Assembly (NCBI GenBank): GCA_963743325.1
Contig: CAVUOZ010000008.1
Location: 124,001-188,000, forward strand
Reading direction: 5' to 3'
Length of the DNA stretch: 64,000 nt
DNA from: DATFVA01 sp963743325
GTDB lineage: Bacteria > Bacteroidota > Ignavibacteria > Ignavibacteriales > Ignavibacteriaceae
Shown in pieces: positions 45,049-54,048 of the stretch. The first letter of the stretch is position 1, and every line of letters begins with the position of its first letter. Under the pieces are notes generated by a model. The model was not told the origin of the DNA. It ran no database searches and saw only the letters and a program-made list of their open reading frames with translations. The translations under genes and the position numbers were made by a program.

Positions 45049-45515
45049 CTAACCTTCGTCTATCTGGCTTATTATAATTGTCTGCCATTTTTCGGGATTT
45101 GGCTCTGATGCAGGGTCAGTGGGATAAAATTCTGCTCCGCCGCCTTTTACTCTTATATTATTTTGTCCTTCCACTTTTCCAATTCGGAATGAACCTGGGG
45201 CAGATTACTATATGGCCCGGTATAGATCACTTTCACATATTCCCCCTCCGGAAATGAACCCGGTCGAACCCGGTTGTCTCCTGTAATGTGTGAAGGAACA
45301 GGAATACCAACTTCTACATGCATGGTAACGCCTTCCATATTTAAATATCTGAAAAATGGTGCACCCGCAGGTTTCATCTTTTTCAGATCCAGCCAATCAA
45401 ATAATTCGGGGATTAATGGGGGCAGCACAGAAGAAATTTCATTCTGTTTCACGTTTTTTTTGATCGCTATATAATGCTGTTCCTTACGATATTCAGTTTC
45501 AGGTTCTGAAATCAT
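45049..45515 (-). pseudogene. GyrI-like (AraC effector-binding) protein, split by a frameshift
   Basis: The first frame (45515 to 45153, 120 residues) has the GyrI-like small-molecule binding fold: HYIAIKKNV, AGAPFFRYLNMEGVTMHVEVGIPV, GEYVKVIYTGPYSNLPQVHSELEKW. It stops early. Reading on from 45162 in another frame gives NNIRVKGGGAEFYPTDPASEP...KWQTIIISQIDEG, the normal C-terminus, ending at 45049. Adding one A to the A-run (T-run 45161-45164 on the plus strand) restores about 155 residues. Either a null allele or an assembly deletion. Confidence 0.82.
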
Positions 45516-45557
45516 TATTAAAGACCTGTTTATTTTTTTGTATTGGTTTTAAGCTCA

Positions 45558-45648
45558 CTGCAAATGTAAGTGCCTTTATCAAAACATGGTAGGTGCAAAT
45601 ACGTCAATTTATAGGGCAGAATACGACATAAATTAATTACATTTGCAG
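45558..45648. promoter_or_regulatory. Inverted repeat in divergent promoter region
   Basis: CTGCAAATGTAA at 45558-45569 is the exact complement of TTACATTTGCAG at 45637-45648. Each arm read outward contains TACATTTG, which fits the Bacteroidetes-type -7 box TAnnTTTG, so the arms may be two facing-away promoters for the GyrI-like gene (minus) and the DUF1801 gene (plus), or paired sites for one regulator. No clear -33 box was found. Confidence 0.4.
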
Positions 45649-45713
45649 ATAATTATTTATTTTAATATACAGTCTACTTACAGGTAAAATGAACAAACGA
45701 CAGGATTTTCATC

Positions 45714-46091
45714 GTGAAAGAAGATGAAAGATTAAAAATATTCCTTGCGAATTATGATAAACCTATAGTGAACCAGGTAATGAAACTTCGTAAGGTTCTC
45801 TCGGCAAATCTTCCGGGAATTATAGAGCAGGTAGATTTGCCGGCGAGAATGATCGCCTATGTATATGGACAAAAATATTCCGAGATGATCTGTACGCTTA
45901 TCCCTTCAAAAACGGGAGTAAAGCTCGGATTTTATATGGGGCTAAATTTACCCGATCCCGAACATATTTTAGAAGGAACAGGAAAGATTTCACGCTATGT
46001 ACAAATTAAATCGGATGAGATAATAGAATCTCCTGCCGTAAAATCATTGGTCATAAATGCCTTAGAAGCTTACAAAAAAAGAATTATATAA
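45714..46091 (+). CDS. DUF1801 (YdhG-like) protein
   Basis: 125 residues from GTG at 45714. LSANLPGIIEQVDLPARMIAYVYGQKY, then ICTLIPSKTGVKLGFYMGLNLPDP and VKSLVINALEAYKKR follow the DUF1801 fold. Usually found with DHFR-like, VOC, SRPBCC and YCII proteins in stress-linked clusters, as here. Function unknown. Confidence 0.78.
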   Translation: MKEDERLKIFLANYDKPIVNQVMKLRKVLSANLPGIIEQVDLPARMIAYVYGQKYSEMICTLIPSKTGVKLGFYMGLNLPDPEHILEGTGKISRYVQIKSDEIIESPAVKSLVINALEAYKKRII

Positions 46092-46235
46092 TTCAATTAT
46101 TTGATCCGTTTTTTTAGTGCGCCATCTCATCACGGGTGTAATTACGGCAACTTAAGGGGTTGATTGCGACAAATTCGTTATCTATATTCGGTCTAAATCA
46201 CCAGAGATTTGTAACAACTTTATCATAGATGACCT

Positions 46236-47216
46236 ATGAAACATATATCGATATTAATTCCACTCGGACACCCAAGTATGGTAAATATTGAAGGTACATA
46301 CCAGATATTTTCTGAGGTAAATGGTCTGCTTTCTGAACTTGGAAGAGAACCATTATTTGATATTCATCTTGTAGGAGTCTCAAGGGAAACCCGGCAGACG
46401 ACCGGATTGTTTACTGTAAATCCCGATGTCCTGATCCATAATGTGGCAAAAACTGATTTAATTATTGTCCCAGCTTTGTTCGGTGACCAGAAGAAAGCTG
46501 CGGAACGTAATAGGGAATTTATTCCTTGGATTATTCAGCAATATAATAATGGGGCTGAGATAGCGAGCTTCTGCATCGGATCTTTTTTTCTTGCCGCGAC
46601 AGGTTTGCTTGAAGGCAAGCGGTGTACAACCCACTGGAGGTTTGCCAATGATTTCAGGAAAATGTTCCCTGGGACAAATCTACTAGATGATAAAATAATG
46701 ACTGAAGATTCAGGTATATTTACGAGCGGCGGTGCGTATTCATACTTAAATCTTCTTTTATATCTGATAGAAAAAAATGCAGGCCGCGATGTGGCTGTTT
46801 TAATTTCTAAAGCATTCATGATTGATATTGACCGCAACAGCCAGTCACCGTTTATTATGTTCCGGGGACAAAAAGAACACGAAGATGAACAGATCAAAAA
46901 AGCACAGGAATTTATTGAGAGCAACTACCAGGATAAAATTACGGTTGAACAATTAGCATCTATGCTTGCATTGAGCCGGAGAAACCTTGAGAGAAGGTTT
47001 AAGAAAGCTACAGCAAATACAGTAGTTGAATATATACAACGGGTAAAGATCGAGGCAGCGAAGATGAATCTTGAAACTTCCAGGGAAAATATAAGTGAAG
47101 TAATGTACAAGGTAGGCTATACAGATACAAAAGCATTTCGTACTACTTTTAAGAAGATAACCGGCTTATCCCCTGTACAGTATAGAAATAAATATAACAG
47201 AGAACTGGCAGCGTAG
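46236..47216 (+). CDS. GlxA-type transcription regulator (DJ-1/PfpI plus AraC HTH)
   Basis: 326 residues. About 1-190 is a DJ-1/PfpI-like sensor with the nucleophile-elbow segment ASFCIGSFFLAATGLL; about 215-322 is an AraC/XylS DNA-binding domain with VEQLASMLALSRRNLERRFKKA and ISEVMYKVGYTDTKAFRTTFKKI. It may control the neighbouring array of small DHFR/VOC-type genes, which end just upstream on the other strand; this is inferred from position only. Confidence 0.88.
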   Translation: MKHISILIPLGHPSMVNIEGTYQIFSEVNGLLSELGREPLFDIHLVGVSRETRQTTGLFTVNPDVLIHNVAKTDLIIVPALFGDQKKAAERNREFIPWIIQQYNNGAEIASFCIGSFFLAATGLLEGKRCTTHWRFANDFRKMFPGTNLLDDKIMTEDSGIFTSGGAYSYLNLLLYLIEKNAGRDVAVLISKAFMIDIDRNSQSPFIMFRGQKEHEDEQIKKAQEFIESNYQDKITVEQLASMLALSRRNLERRFKKATANTVVEYIQRVKIEAAKMNLETSRENISEVMYKVGYTDTKAFRTTFKKITGLSPVQYRNKYNRELAA

Positions 47217-47240
47217 CTGCACCAGCAGCTATTAAATATT

Positions 47241-47484
47241 GAGAACTGAGCATTGATTATAGAGAATTTTCCGAGTGACTTAAGGTAATGATCAATTATC
47301 AATAATCAATGTTCATTAAGATAACTGTAGAACAGTGGCTGCTGTTGAGAATTGAGCACTAAGAATTTATTTTTACTTGAAGGAATGTTCAATGATCAAT
47401 GTTCATTAAGATAAGTGAGAACAGTAGCTGTTGTTGAGAATTGAGCATTGATTATTGAGAATTTGTATTTACTTCAATTAAAGA
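47241..47484. repeat. Repeat array upstream of the IVP gene
   Basis: Two imperfect tandem copies of a 90-bp unit, 47305-47394 and 47395-47484, share the exact 20-mer at their starts (ATCAATGTTCATTAAGATAA) and the words GAACAGT and TTGAGAATTGAGCA. A further segment at 47241-47296 (AACTGAGCATTGATTAT... through GGTAATGATCAAT) matches the sequence on the far side of the next gene (47884-47937). Confidence 0.75.
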
Positions 47485-47514
47485 AACACTTAAAATCAAT
47501 TTAATGGGGAACAT

Positions 47515-47886
47515 ATGGGAAAAACGAAATTCGACCTGGAAGATCGCCTTGTAGATTTTACATGCAAAATGATTGATATTGTTGAGGCTCTACCTAAATC
47601 GAGAGCGGGTACTTATATTGCAGGTCAGTTAATTAAGTCCTGTCATTCACCAACTTTCAACTATGGTGAGGTACAGACCGCAGAATCAAGAAATGATTTT
47701 ATTCATAAAATGGGTATTGTTCTGAAAGAATTAAAGGAATGCAGAACCGCACTAAAGATTATTCGCAGAAAATTACTGATTGACTCTTCAGAAACATTTT
47801 CGGATATTTTTAAAGAGACAGAAGAATTAATAGCTATTATAGCAAAAGGAATTTCAACAGCCAAAGGAAACAAATTGAACATTTAG
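47515..47886 (+). CDS. Four-helix-bundle protein of the 23S rRNA IVP (S23) family
   Basis: 123 residues. DLEDRLVDFTCKMIDIVEALPKSRAGTYIAGQLIKS followed by NYGEVQTAESRNDFIHKMGIVLKELKE is the family signature. These helical proteins were first found in intervening sequences of 23S rRNA and later as stand-alone copies scattered between genes in Bacteroidetes relatives. Here it stands in direct flanking repeats, which suggests a small mobile cassette. No rRNA is near. Confidence 0.88.
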   Translation: MGKTKFDLEDRLVDFTCKMIDIVEALPKSRAGTYIAGQLIKSCHSPTFNYGEVQTAESRNDFIHKMGIVLKELKECRTALKIIRRKLLIDSSETFSDIFKETEELIAIIAKGISTAKGNKLNI

Positions 47887-47956
47887 AATTGAGTATTGAT
47901 TATTGAAATTTTCCGGGTGTCCGGAGGTAATGTTCAATGTTCAATGTTCAATGTTC
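47884..47956. repeat. Right flanking repeat of the IVP cassette with heptamer tandem
   Basis: 47886-47937 aligns with the left copy at 47243-47296 (shared core ATTGATTAT, AATTTTCCG, GGTAATG). It runs into four perfect copies of the heptamer AATGTTC at 47929-47956. The repeat ends 14 bp before the methyltransferase start. Confidence 0.7.
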
Positions 47957-47970
47957 AGTATAATAATACT

Positions 47971-48594
47971 ATGGATACCAGACAAGCATACAATCTGTGG
48001 TCTAAGCAATACGACACTAATAATAACAAGACACGTGATCTTGAGGCTAAAGCGCTGAGAGAAACCCTCGGGGAATTTAGTTTTGAACATTGTCTTGAGA
48101 TCGGCTGCGGTACCGGGAAAAATACCGAATGGCTTATACAGAAAGCGGCTCATATTACTGCCCTGGATCTGTCGGATGAAATGATCGCAAAAGCAAAAGA
48201 GAAGATCACATCTGATAAAGTAAGATTCATTCAGGCAGATATTACTGAGTCGTGGAACTTTACGAATGATAAATTTGATCTTGTCAGTTTCAGCCTTGTA
48301 CTGGAACATATTGAAAATCTTCATCATATCTTTAGAGAAACCTCGAAGGTGCTTCTGCCGGGAGGATTTGTTTACATAGGTGAACTTCATCCTTTCAAAC
48401 AATATACAGGTACAAAAGCAAGAATTGAAACTGAAGAGGGGTTACAAATATTAGACTGCTTCAATCATAACATTTCTGATTTTATTCAGTCAGCTAAAAA
48501 ATCAGGCCTGGTAATTGTGGATATAAATGAATTCTTTGATGATGAGAGAACAAATATTCCGAGAGTATTAACAATTCTGCTTAAACGGAAATAA
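47971..48594 (+). CDS. Class I SAM-dependent methyltransferase
   Basis: The true start is the ATG at 47971 (MDTRQAYNLWSKQYD); the open frame further upstream is only repeat sequence. 207 residues. Motif I LEIGCGTGKNT, then ALDLSDEMIAKAKEK, FIQADITE and FSLVLEHIEN are the usual small-molecule methyltransferase landmarks (UbiE/BioC-like). Substrate unknown. The repeat array presses against the start and leaves no visible ribosome site, so its original promoter may have been displaced. Confidence 0.85.
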   Translation: MDTRQAYNLWSKQYDTNNNKTRDLEAKALRETLGEFSFEHCLEIGCGTGKNTEWLIQKAAHITALDLSDEMIAKAKEKITSDKVRFIQADITESWNFTNDKFDLVSFSLVLEHIENLHHIFRETSKVLLPGGFVYIGELHPFKQYTGTKARIETEEGLQILDCFNHNISDFIQSAKKSGLVIVDINEFFDDERTNIPRVLTILLKRK

Positions 48595-48685
48595 TTTCCC
48601 TGCATATTACTTAACTCCTTTTATATAATTTAATCCTGTTAACGTATATTTGTTAATTATTTATCCTGTATAAAGTTTTGAAATT

Positions 48686-50584
48686 ATGACTGATAATATC
48701 GCCCCCGTTATTTTAACCGCGCTTCAACTTGAAGTACACTTCGGCGAACAAATTATATTAAATAAAGCGTTTTTAAGCATTCATGAAGGCGACAGGATCG
48801 GACTGGTTGGAAGAAATGGTGCCGGGAAATCAACTTTTCTGAAAATAATTTCCGGTTTAATGACTCCTGATTCAGGGGAAGTAGCTAAAAAGAAAAACCT
48901 TGTGACCGGATTTCTTTCACAGGAATTATCATTGGATGAAGCGAATAATGTTTATGATAGTGTTTTAGCCGGTGCTGTAAAAGAACTTGAATTGCTGAGG
49001 GAATATGAAGAGACTGCATTCGACTCACCCAAAAAACATCATCTTGAAGAGACTATTCTTCGTTTTGATTCATGGAATCTTGACAAGAGGATTAAGGCTA
49101 TTGTCAAATCTTTAGATGCACCGGATATTACCAGAAACGTTTCGGATCTTTCCGGAGGAGAAAAAAGGCGTGTTGCTCTCTGCCGTGCATTAATTTCCAG
49201 ACCCGATTTATTGATTCTCGATGAACCGACAAACCATCTTGATACTAACTCAATCGAATGGCTTGAGGATTTTCTGGCGGGTTATAAAGGAACCTGCATT
49301 TTTGTCACTCACGATCGTTATTTTCTCGACAGAATTGCCAACAGGATTGTTGAGCTTTCTTCGGGCACATTCTATTCCCACCCGGGAAATTATACAGAAT
49401 ATCTTGTAAACAAAGCTGAAAGACAGGCAGTTAAGGAAGTCGAAGAACGCAAGCGGCAGCTATTCCTGAAGCGTGAACTCGAATGGGTCAGGAGAGGCCC
49501 AAGAGCAAGAAGGACTAAAGCTAAGAGCAGGCTGGATAATTTTTATGAATTGTCAGCTCAGAAGGGAAATGAAGAAGAGCTTGATGTAGATTTGATTATC
49601 CCGCCGTCTGAAAGACTGGGGAAAAAAGTTGTTGAGCTTAAGAATATCGGGATTAGAATTGGTGATAAAACACTGTTTGACGGCTTCAGCTTTAACTTTG
49701 AGGCCGGAAAGAAAATCGGGATAGTAGGTAACAACGGCGTTGGAAAAACCACCCTGCTTAAAATTATTTTGGGCGAAATTACACCGACTTATGGAATGGT
49801 TGAAACAGGCGAAACCACTGAATATAATTACGTAGATCAGTCACGACTGCTGTTAGATGATGATGATTCGGTTATTAACGCAATTGGGGAAGGGAGTGAG
49901 ACTATTAAATTCGGTAAATATCAGCTAAGTGTGTGGACATATTTAAGGCGTTTCCTTTTTACAGATGATAAAATAAATACGCAGGTCGGTAAACTTTCCG
50001 GCGGTGAAAAAAGCAGGCTTACTTTAGCAAAAATATTAGCAAGGGGCGGGAATTTCCTGATGCTGGATGAACCAACCAATGATCTTGATCTGCCAACCTT
50101 AAGAATACTTGAAGAAGCTCTGATATCTTTTGAAGGGTGTGTTGTGGTCGTCAGCCACGACAGGTATTTCCTTAATAGAATCTGCAGCGGTATACTGGCT
50201 CTGGAAGGCAGCGAGGATATTTATTACAGCGAAGGTGATTATGATTATTACATTGAAAAGAGAGGGAAGCGTGAAAAGTATAATGAAAACACACAGTTAA
50301 AAGAAAAAAAGGACTTACCTGCGAATATAACCCGGGTTAAATCCAAACCAAGAAAGCTAAGTTATAAAGATGCTTTAGAGTTGGAACAGATTGAAGAAAA
50401 GATTATTGACGCAGAATCTGAAGTTGAAGCCATAGAGAAGATATTCACTTCTCCTGACTTTTACCTCAAATATGCAGAACGGACAAATGAACTTAACCAT
50501 CAGCTAGAAGAAGCAAAAGATAAGGTAAAGATACTTTACGAAAGGTGGGGCGAACTGGAGAAGAAGAAGGGAGAATACTCTTAA
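48686..50584 (+). CDS. uup: ABC-F ATPase, Uup family
   Basis: 632 residues, two ATPase domains. Domain 1: GRNGAGKST, LSGGEKRRVALCRAL, ILDEPTNHLD. Domain 2: GNNGVGKTT, LSGGEKSRLTLAKIL, MLDEPTNDLDLPT. Between them is a short linker with RRGPRARRTKAKSRL, and the C-terminal 90 residues form the Uup coiled coil (SYKDALELEQIEEKI to the end). No membrane part. ABC-F proteins act at the ribosome; Uup also binds branched DNA. The stop overlaps the convergent RNA methyltransferase gene by 4 bp. Confidence 0.9.
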   Translation: MTDNIAPVILTALQLEVHFGEQIILNKAFLSIHEGDRIGLVGRNGAGKSTFLKIISGLMTPDSGEVAKKKNLVTGFLSQELSLDEANNVYDSVLAGAVKELELLREYEETAFDSPKKHHLEETILRFDSWNLDKRIKAIVKSLDAPDITRNVSDLSGGEKRRVALCRALISRPDLLILDEPTNHLDTNSIEWLEDFLAGYKGTCIFVTHDRYFLDRIANRIVELSSGTFYSHPGNYTEYLVNKAERQAVKEVEERKRQLFLKRELEWVRRGPRARRTKAKSRLDNFYELSAQKGNEEELDVDLIIPPSERLGKKVVELKNIGIRIGDKTLFDGFSFNFEAGKKIGIVGNNGVGKTTLLKIILGEITPTYGMVETGETTEYNYVDQSRLLLDDDDSVINAIGEGSETIKFGKYQLSVWTYLRRFLFTDDKINTQVGKLSGGEKSRLTLAKILARGGNFLMLDEPTNDLDLPTLRILEEALISFEGCVVVVSHDRYFLNRICSGILALEGSEDIYYSEGDYDYYIEKRGKREKYNENTQLKEKKDLPANITRVKSKPRKLSYKDALELEQIEEKIIDAESEVEAIEKIFTSPDFYLKYAERTNELNHQLEEAKDKVKILYERWGELEKKKGEYS

Positions 50585-51768
50585 GAATTCAACTCCTCCG
50601 GTGAATCTGAGTATTTCTTCTTTTTACTCCCTTTATAACTGTCAATCTGTAAAAGCACTCCTTCAAGCTTGCCATTATCAAGAGGAATTCTTCTGGTGGT
50701 TTTCAGCCCGATATGTTTTCTGAGTTCAGGATTACCCGTGTAAATAAACGCAGAAGTCCCGGTGCAATTATTTTTAAGAAAATCACCAAGTTCCTTGAAA
50801 AGTAACTGCACTTCCATAATTTCGCCAAGCCTTATACCGTAAGGGGGGTTTGTAATTAAAGTTCCATTTTCAAATTCTTGTACGCGCTGAAATGATTTGC
50901 ACGAGATCTCAACTGCATTAGAATAAGGAAGATGAGAAAGATTTTCTTTTGCGACCTCCAATGCCTTTTGTGATTTATCACTTCCTTTTATAATATTATC
51001 CGGTAAAGGTCGGATTTTATTATCATATTCTTCCTTTATTCCATTCCAGGCAGTTCTGTCGAACTCGGGGAGATTAAAAAATCCGAATTTTTTACGCAAC
51101 TTTTGAGCAGGTATTCTGCAGTAATGCATTAATGCTTCGCAAAGTAACGTCCCTGACCCGCACATAGGATCCCATAATGGATTTTGGCCGTCCCACTTAC
51201 TTAGCTGTATTATCGCGGCAGCAAGAGTTTCCTGCATAGGAGCTTCCCCCGCAAGCAGCCTGTATCCTCTTTTATGAAGCGATTCACCTGATGTATCAAG
51301 ACTGATAACTGCGGTGTCCTTTTCAATATGAAGGTTAAAACGGACGTCGGGATTAACAACTTCAACATCAGGACGTTTGCCGTATTTGTCCCTGAAATAA
51401 TCTGCGATACCATCCTTTAAGCACTGTGATGCATACAGCGAATTTGTAATTCTGCTTTTGGAAACAGAAGAGCTTATAGCAAATGTTTTCTTGACCGAGC
51501 AGAAATCCTCCCAGTGTATTTTCTTTGCTTTTTGAATCAACCCATCGGTAGTATGACAGGGAAAAGTTACTAAAGGAGCAAGAACTCTTGACAACAGCCG
51601 TGATGTATAATTGATTTTATAAAGAGTCGTAAGATCAGCTTTAAAATAGACACCCTTATAAGCAGGTTTTATTTCTGCCGCCCCAAGTTCAGCCAATTCC
51701 TCTTCACAAAAGCTTTCCATTTTCCCCGTTACCTGTGCAAAAAATCCTTTTTCCTTATATTCGTACAT
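50581..51768 (-). CDS. THUMP-domain class I RNA methyltransferase (RlmL/YpsC-like)
   Basis: 395 residues. N-terminal ferredoxin/THUMP part (FFAQVTGKMESFCEEELAELGA, then a THUMP with LYASQCLKDGIADYFRDKYGKRPDV); catalytic part with SGESLHKRGYRL, LWDPMCGSGTLLCEAL (motif I) and TNPPYGIRLG (motif IV, N2-guanine type). Homologues make m2G in 23S rRNA. The C-terminus has a basic Lys tail. The GNAT gene lies 4 bp upstream. Confidence 0.88.
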   Translation of the reverse strand: MYEYKEKGFFAQVTGKMESFCEEELAELGAAEIKPAYKGVYFKADLTTLYKINYTSRLLSRVLAPLVTFPCHTTDGLIQKAKKIHWEDFCSVKKTFAISSSVSKSRITNSLYASQCLKDGIADYFRDKYGKRPDVEVVNPDVRFNLHIEKDTAVISLDTSGESLHKRGYRLLAGEAPMQETLAAAIIQLSKWDGQNPLWDPMCGSGTLLCEALMHYCRIPAQKLRKKFGFFNLPEFDRTAWNGIKEEYDNKIRPLPDNIIKGSDKSQKALEVAKENLSHLPYSNAVEISCKSFQRVQEFENGTLITNPPYGIRLGEIMEVQLLFKELGDFLKNNCTGTSAFIYTGNPELRKHIGLKTTRRIPLDNGKLEGVLLQIDSYKGSKKKKYSDSPEELNS

Positions 51769-51772
51769 AAAA

Positions 51773-52333
51773 TTATTTTTTATGGTCGCCTGCTAACAGA
51801 GAATAAATTGCTGTATCCAAAAACTTCCCGTTGTAATAATAATTTTCCTTGAAGTATGCTTCCCTTGTAAAATTATTCCTTTCCAGAAGTTTGATCGACG
51901 CGGTATTACCGGGGTTCACATTTGCTTCAATTGAATGAAGCTTCATTACTTCAAATCCATAATTAATAACTTCAATAATAGCTTCCTGCATTATTCCTTT
52001 GTCCCAGTATGCAGGATGAAGATTATACCCTACTTCAGCTCTGTAATGTTCTTTTTGAATATTCCATAAACATATTGTCCCTATTAATTTAGAATCATTT
52101 TTTAAGGTAATTGCCCAGGTGACGGCTTCAGTATTTCTTTCCAGTTCTGTTATTTTTTTAATAAACTCGTACGCATCTTTTAATGATTTAGCGGGTGCTT
52201 TATCAATATACCTCATAACTTCTCCATCGGACCTGAGAAAGAATATTTCATGTACATCGCTGTCTGTTATTCGCCTTAATGACAGCCTGTCGCTGGTAAT
52301 TAAGGGAAAAGGGTTAAAAATTAAATTTAGCAT
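51773..52333 (-). CDS. GNAT acetyltransferase, RimJ/RimL type
   Basis: 186 residues. TSDRLSLRRITDSDVHEIF opens the fold; VGYNLHPAYWDKGIMQEAI is the acetyl-CoA loop region; NPGNTASIKLLERNNFTREAYFKEN is the usual C-terminal helix-strand. Family members acetylate ribosomal proteins, aminoglycosides or small amines; the target is unknown. Lies between the oxidoreductase and RNA methyltransferase genes with gaps of 1 and 4 bp. Confidence 0.87.
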   Translation of the reverse strand: MLNLIFNPFPLITSDRLSLRRITDSDVHEIFFLRSDGEVMRYIDKAPAKSLKDAYEFIKKITELERNTEAVTWAITLKNDSKLIGTICLWNIQKEHYRAEVGYNLHPAYWDKGIMQEAIIEVINYGFEVMKLHSIEANVNPGNTASIKLLERNNFTREAYFKENYYYNGKFLDTAIYSLLAGDHKK

Positions 52334-52334
52334 T

Positions 52335-52997
52335 TTACTTATCAGCTAATGTTCTAATATCCTTAACTTCAATAACTTTTTTATCATACCCTTTGGTGAC
52401 TGTATTTATCATCGCAATACCTACCTCTTTCAAAGTACATACAAATTGGGGAAACAGCAGCTTTACCAGGGGAAATAACGGGGCAAATATTTTGTAAAGA
52501 AGCAGTGTGTTTTTGAGTCCTTTTGTAGGCAGTATCAGACCGGGACGAAACATATAGGCATCTTTAAAACCAAGATTAAGAATATAATTTTCGGTTTTAC
52601 CTTTAATCCTTGCCCACATTACCTTTCCCTTTTCCGAGCTGTCGGTTCCGGATCCCGATACATAGCAGAATGTCATACCGGGATTCAGCTTAACAAGAGT
52701 ATCTGCAAAAGTTTTGGTAATATCAAATGTTGTTTTGGTGTAATCCCCCTCGCTCTTTCCTACAGAAGTAGTTCCCAGGCAGAAAAAGCAAGCATTATAT
52801 CCAGAAAGTCGTGTTTCAATATCCTTAAGATCATAGAAGTTATTATGAATGATTTCTTTTAATTTTGGGTGTTGTACATTACAGCTTCTTCTGTTTATTA
52901 CCAGTACAGATTCCACATCCGGATGATTAAGACATTCATGGAGGACACCTTCCCCCACCATTCCTGTCGTTCCGATTATAATAACTTTAATTTTCAT
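52335..52997 (-). CDS. NAD(P)-binding Rossmann protein (HTATIP2/atypical SDR-like)
   Basis: 220 residues. IIGTTGMVGEGVLHECL is the dinucleotide loop; FFCLGTTSVGKSEGDY and FCYVSGSGTDSSEKGKVMWARIKGKTE hold the atypical SDR site with Ser and Lys in catalytic-type positions but no standard Y-x3-K; RPGLILP follows. Function unknown. First gene of a tight three-gene minus-strand run. Confidence 0.82.
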   Translation of the reverse strand: MKIKVIIIGTTGMVGEGVLHECLNHPDVESVLVINRRSCNVQHPKLKEIIHNNFYDLKDIETRLSGYNACFFCLGTTSVGKSEGDYTKTTFDITKTFADTLVKLNPGMTFCYVSGSGTDSSEKGKVMWARIKGKTENYILNLGFKDAYMFRPGLILPTKGLKNTLLLYKIFAPLFPLVKLLFPQFVCTLKEVGIAMINTVTKGYDKKVIEVKDIRTLADK

Positions 52998-53044
52998 GGT
53001 TAATTAGTTAAATATATTAATTTGTGAATGCCAGTCCCTGATAA

Positions 53045-53180
53045 GCCTGTTTGCTGTGAGGCAGGCTATCAATACTCTTTTATGAAAACCGTTAAAACGG
53101 TTGTGTTTAATAATTGAACTATATTCACCGGACTAAAGTCCGGTGTTAACCTTTAGTGCTTTTACACCAACAAGTTGTTG
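53045..53180. repeat. Hairpin-rich repeat downstream of the NYN gene (copy A)
   Basis: Contains hairpins AACCGTT-AA-AACGGTT (53087-53102) and CACCGGACT-AA-AGTCCGGTG (53126-53145), followed by TTAACCTTT, plus the palindrome CAACAAGTTGTTG (53168-53180). Read on the minus strand the order AAAGGTTAACACC, hairpin, about 23 nt, AACCGTT hairpin matches copy B at 54096-54164. Confidence 0.75.
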
Positions 53181-53214
53181 CTTACCTGACAACATTTTAC
53201 AAATGCAATTTTAT

Positions 53215-53952
53215 CTATTTCTTATTCCTTACATATATCAGCTTAAATTTTCCCTTTTGGGTCTCTGCAATTTCAAATTTATTAATGGAATTAATTAAAG
53301 GTGTTAACTTCTGGAAACCAAAATTTCTCGGATCAAAATTGGGCTGCTTCTTTTGCAGAAGATTCCCGACATCTCCAAGAAATGCCCAGCCGTCTTCATC
53401 TGCAAGATCTGATATTGTTGAAGAAATCAGCTTAATTAAAGCCGGATTGACTTTTTCTATTTCATTTTTCTTTGAAGTCTTATCTTTTGAAACATCTGTT
53501 TCAGTCTCATCGGCTCTGTTTTTCAGAATCTCCACGTAAATAAATTTATCGCAGGCAACTATAAATGGTTCCGGGGTTTTCTTTTCACCTATGCCGTAGA
53601 CTTTCATTCCGGCTTCCCGGAGTCTTGTTGCAAGTCGCGTAAAATCGCTGTCGCTGGAAACCAGACAGAAACCATTAACTTTCTCAGAATATAAAATATC
53701 CATAGCATCGATAATCATTGCCGAATCGGTGGCATTTTTCCCCGAAGTGTAGCTGTACTGCTGAATCGGAGTTATCGCATTTTCCAAGAGAAGATTTTTC
53801 CATCTTGAGGGATTTGGTTTTGTCCAATCAGCATAAATTCTTTTGATGGTCGGACTGCCGTATTTTGCTATCTCTTCCATCATCTCTTTAACATATGCGG
53901 AAGGAATATTATCTCCGTCAATCAGTACTGCTAACTTTAAGTCTGTTTCCAT
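53215..53952 (-). CDS. NYN-domain RNase with C-terminal OST-HTH/LOTUS domain
   Basis: 245 residues. NYN (PIN-like) nuclease 1-about 155 with acidic site residues D12 and D14 (LIDGDNIPSAY), the Asp in NATDSAMIIDAMD and SSDSDFTRL; then a LOTUS/OST-HTH domain (about 170-240, DEDGWAFLGDVGNLLQKKQPNF). Such LabA/Limkain-like proteins are RNA-binding nucleases. The gene stands alone and is bracketed by inverted copies of a two-hairpin repeat. Confidence 0.88.
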   Translation of the reverse strand: METDLKLAVLIDGDNIPSAYVKEMMEEIAKYGSPTIKRIYADWTKPNPSRWKNLLLENAITPIQQYSYTSGKNATDSAMIIDAMDILYSEKVNGFCLVSSDSDFTRLATRLREAGMKVYGIGEKKTPEPFIVACDKFIYVEILKNRADETETDVSKDKTSKKNEIEKVNPALIKLISSTISDLADEDGWAFLGDVGNLLQKKQPNFDPRNFGFQKLTPLINSINKFEIAETQKGKFKLIYVRNKK

Positions 53953-54048
53953 TACTTTTTTAATGTTAATTAATTAGTTTATACAGAAAATAGGAAATAA
54001 TACACACTTATTCTCTCATCCAGTAAAACATATTAATCCCCCAGCCTT

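Noticed and set aside
47896..47970. Upstream extension of the methyltransferase reading frame as real coding sequence
   Set aside because: It consists of the flanking repeat and the AATGTTC heptamers; the family-like N-terminus begins at 47971.
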